The position numbers were made by a program, and so were the translations under genes. A DNA stretch of 64,000 bases from Dehalococcoidia bacterium (GTDB lineage Bacteria; Chloroflexota; Dehalococcoidia; Lucifugimonadales; Lucifugimonadaceae), in contig JAAZYI010000014.1 of the NCBI GenBank assembly GCA_014239735.1, positions 84,069-148,068 on the forward strand, read 5' to 3'. The notes beneath the pieces were generated by a model. That model was given only the letters and a program-made list of their open reading frames with translations. It was not told the DNA's origin and searched no databases. Each line of letters opens with the position of its first letter. Position 1 is the first letter of the stretch. Below, one piece after another: positions 61,828 through 64,000 of this stretch.

Positions 61828-63342
61828 TTGAGAGCTTTAGTAAGTGTATATAACAAGGAAGGCATTTCTGGCTTTCTAAAAAAAATTCAAGATGAAATTG
61901 ATCTAGAAGTAATTGCAACCGGAGGAACCTTTCTGCATTTAGAAAAAAATGGAGTAGAAGTTACTAATCTATCTTTAATTACTAATTTTCCTGAAATTCT
62001 TGACGGAAGAGTTAAATCTTTGCATCCAAATATTTATGGAGGAATATTATTTAATAGAAAAATTAAAGATCATCATGATGAAATAAATAATTTAAGCATT
62101 AAGGGAATCGATATGGTTGTATGCAATTTATATCCATTTAGTGAGGTGATTTCAAAGGATAATTTTTTACATCAAGAGGCAATAGATAATATTGATATTG
62201 GAGGACCTTCAATGATTAGGGCAGCAGCAAAAAACTATTCTGATGTTTTAGTGATTACAGATCCAAATGATTATGGTCCGATTGTAAACAAGATAATTAA
62301 TTCAGAAGTAACTGAGGATGAAAGATATAAATTTGCTAAGAAAGCTTTTAGTAATACTTCAAATTATGATGCTCAAATTGCAAGATATTTTGAACCTCAA
62401 GAGAAAAAAACTATTGAAACTTTATTAAATAATGAACTTGAATTTAAAAAAAATTTAAGATACGGCGAGAACCCTCATCAGAAAGGCTCAATCTATTCAT
62501 TTAAAGATAGCAATTCTGGAATAGCTAATTCAAGCCAACTAAATGGTAAAGAAATGTCGTACTCTAATTTTTTAGATGCTGATTCAGCTTTCTTGACGGC
62601 AAATAGTTTTGAGGAAAATTGTGTTTCTATTATTAAACATACTAATCCCTGCGGATTATCCGTTAACGATAGTCAGTTAGAAGCATTTAATAATGCAGTC
62701 AAAGGGGACCCTATTTCTGCGTTTGGAGGCATTATTGGATTTAATACAGAGTTGACTGTAGAGGTTGCAAAGTTAATTAATCAATCATTCTATGAAATTA
62801 TTGTAGCTCCTAGTTACAGTAAATCAGCTTTAAGCAAATTGAAAGAAAAAAAATCTCTTAGAGTTATTCAAGCAAAATATCACTTAAAGCCTAGATCTGT
62901 AGTTAAATCGATTTCAGGAGGTCTTTTAGTTCAAACTGATAACTTGATTGATGATTTTGAATTAAGTTATGTAACAGAAAGGCAGCCAAATGAAGATCAA
63001 ATAAAAGATATTATTTTTTCGTGGAAGTTAGCATCGTTCGTTAAATCTAATGCTATTGTTTTGGTAAAAGATAGGACACTTATTGGTATGGGAGCAGGTC
63101 AACCTAATAGATTGATGAGCGTAAAGATAGCTGGAGAAGTAGCTGGTGATGAAAGTGTGAGTTCTGTTTTAGCTTCAGATGCATTTTTTCCATTTCCAGA
63201 TGCTGTAAAGATGGCCGTTGATTTGGGGATTAATTGTATTGTTCAACCCGGAGGTTCAGTGAACGATGAGAAAGTAATTAATGTAGCAAATGATAATGAT
63301 ATTTCTATGATTTTTACTAAACAGAGAAGATTTTTGCATTAG
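61828..63342 (+). CDS. purH: Bifunctional AICAR formyltransferase/IMP cyclohydrolase
   Basis: Last two steps of IMP synthesis. The N-terminal cyclohydrolase (MGS-like) half has SVYNKEGI, ATGGTFLHL and GRVKSLHPNIYGGILFNR. The C-terminal formyltransferase half has LRYGENPHQKGSIY, SIIKHTNPCGLS, DPISAFGGIIGFN and FVKSNAIVLVKD. It has 504 residues. The start is TTG at 61828, right before the conserved first strand. A glycosyltransferase gene begins four bases after its stop. Confidence 0.96.
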   Translation: MRALVSVYNKEGISGFLKKIQDEIDLEVIATGGTFLHLEKNGVEVTNLSLITNFPEILDGRVKSLHPNIYGGILFNRKIKDHHDEINNLSIKGIDMVVCNLYPFSEVISKDNFLHQEAIDNIDIGGPSMIRAAAKNYSDVLVITDPNDYGPIVNKIINSEVTEDERYKFAKKAFSNTSNYDAQIARYFEPQEKKTIETLLNNELEFKKNLRYGENPHQKGSIYSFKDSNSGIANSSQLNGKEMSYSNFLDADSAFLTANSFEENCVSIIKHTNPCGLSVNDSQLEAFNNAVKGDPISAFGGIIGFNTELTVEVAKLINQSFYEIIVAPSYSKSALSKLKEKKSLRVIQAKYHLKPRSVVKSISGGLLVQTDNLIDDFELSYVTERQPNEDQIKDIIFSWKLASFVKSNAIVLVKDRTLIGMGAGQPNRLMSVKIAGEVAGDESVSSVLASDAFFPFPDAVKMAVDLGINCIVQPGGSVNDEKVINVANDNDISMIFTKQRRFLH

Positions 63343-63345
63343 GCT

Positions 63346-64000
63346 ATGAATAGATCCTTAGATTTAGTATTGCCAGTTTATAATGAATCAAAATCTCTAT
63401 TGAGTAATTTTCAGAAACTTTATAATTTTATGGAACTTCATGTTCCAAGAGATTGGATAATTACGATCGCGGAAAATGGTTCTACAGATAATACTTTAGA
63501 TATTGCAAAAAGAATACAAAGAAAATACAAAAAATCAAGAGTAATATCAAACGAAAATCCAGGCAAAGGATTAGCTTTGAAAAATGCATGGTTAAGCAGT
63601 AATGCTGAAATATTTGCCTATATGGATCTTGATCTTTCTACTGATATTGAAATAATACCTGAATTTTTGAATAAGATTGATGATGGGCAAGATTTTGTTA
63701 TTGGGTCTAGACTTATTAAAGGTGCGAGGGTTATAGGTAGAAGTTTAAAGAGAGAAATAATATCTAGAAGCTACAGTAAAATTTTTAGATTTTTTTTGTC
63801 TGTGGATTTCTATGATGCTCAATGTGGATTTAAGTTTGTAAAAAAAGAAGCGGCCCTTAAAATTCTAGATGATTGCAAAGATGAAGGTTGGTTTTTTGAT
63901 ACCGAAATACTTTATAAAGCTGAGAAAAAGAATTTATCTATATGCGAACTCCCTGTAACATGGATAGATGATCCTGACACTAAAGTTGATATTATATCTA
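63346..64000 (+). CDS. Dolichyl/polyprenyl-phosphate sugar transferase-like GT2 (3' end cut by window)
   Basis: GT-A glycosyltransferase of the DPM1/polyprenol-phosphate type. LDLVLPVYNESKSLL and TIAENGSTDNT start the fold, MDLDLSTDI is the DxD motif with the DLS variant typical of this group, and FYDAQCGFKF is the conserved acceptor-side motif. 218 residues are visible to the window edge, including no membrane segment yet. It probably loads a sugar on polyprenyl phosphate for use outside the membrane. It follows purH by four bases but has no metabolic link to it. Confidence 0.85.
   Translation, partial: MNRSLDLVLPVYNESKSLLSNFQKLYNFMELHVPRDWIITIAENGSTDNTLDIAKRIQRKYKKSRVISNENPGKGLALKNAWLSSNAEIFAYMDLDLSTDIEIIPEFLNKIDDGQDFVIGSRLIKGARVIGRSLKREIISRSYSKIFRFFLSVDFYDAQCGFKFVKKEAALKILDDCKDEGWFFDTEILYKAEKKNLSICELPVTWIDDPDTKVDIIS

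Overview
The window is an A+T-rich (about 30% G+C by eye), densely packed bacterial chromosome segment. It carries about 58 protein genes and one tRNA gene, with many 1-10 bp start/stop overlaps and almost no non-coding DNA. No prophage, insertion sequence, CRISPR array or plasmid function is visible. Several traits point to a streamlined, probably marine member of Chloroflexota (a SAR202/Dehalococcoidia-like lineage). These are a membrane-anchored protein with a Thr-Pro repeat linker, an iron-binding lipoprotein with a Glu-Ile/Val-Lys repeat after its lipid-anchor cysteine, an ArgC whose nucleotide-binding loop starts GILNITSYSG, and a sugar-acid dehydratase beside an Ldh_2-type dehydrogenase. 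The taxon is an inference; no rRNA gene is present.

Layout. 1-4662 (minus): a nonulosonic-acid (sialic-acid-like) operon with NeuB-type synthase, KdsC-like phosphatase, SDR, CMP-transferase and a cut-off transketolase. 4713-9678 (plus): four glycosyltransferases and a phosphoglycosyl transferase that would start a surface glycan on a lipid carrier. 9686-13400 (minus): a large O-antigen ligase/polymerase-like membrane protein ending in an FKBP domain, and a sugar-nucleotide epimerase. 13495-24670 (plus): argJ-argB-argD-argG-argH, then rpe, a FakA/FakB-type fatty acid kinase pair and recG. 24667-31684 (minus): amidohydrolase, tRNA-Glu, argC, nth, a polyprenyl diphosphate synthase, metG, rsmI and lipA. 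31745-33887 (plus): an RNA m5U methyltransferase, tatA and tatC. 33888-38704 (minus): second tatA, lexA, rpsT, rel, an unknown membrane-anchored protein, a DUF454 protein and a ferrochelatase remnant. 39001-42430 (plus): a ferric-iron ABC transporter with an intragenic terminator. 42427-54038 is mainly minus-strand: MFS transporter, fabI, enolase-superfamily dehydratase, a GMC oxidoreductase with its small subunit, an FAD/Fe-S oxidase, terC and greA; two plus-strand genes (Ldh_2 dehydrogenase and a small membrane protein) are interspersed. 54208-64000 (plus): rpmH-rnpA-yidD-lipoprotein-yidC-jag, then a PfkB kinase, tlyA, purF-purM-purH and a cut-off glycosyltransferase.

How it fits together. 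The first 13 kb can make an activated nonulosonate, assemble a glycan on a lipid carrier and polymerise or ligate it outside the membrane. Arginine can be made from N-acetylglutamate by ArgJ acetyl recycling. FakAB and FabI serve fatty acid use and synthesis. The rpmH-jag block handles ribosome, RNase P and membrane-insertion functions. Translation often starts at TTG (at least nine genes), and some promoters lie so close to the start codon that leaderless mRNAs are likely.

Points most worth a second look: the ligase-TPR-FKBP fusion, a GreA with a recombinase-like N-terminal domain, the basic tail of YidC encoded inside jag, an MFS gene with no ATG/GTG/TTG at its true start, the tRNA-Glu squeezed between argC and an amidohydrolase, the truncated ferrochelatase, and a candidate LexA operator on the lexA start.
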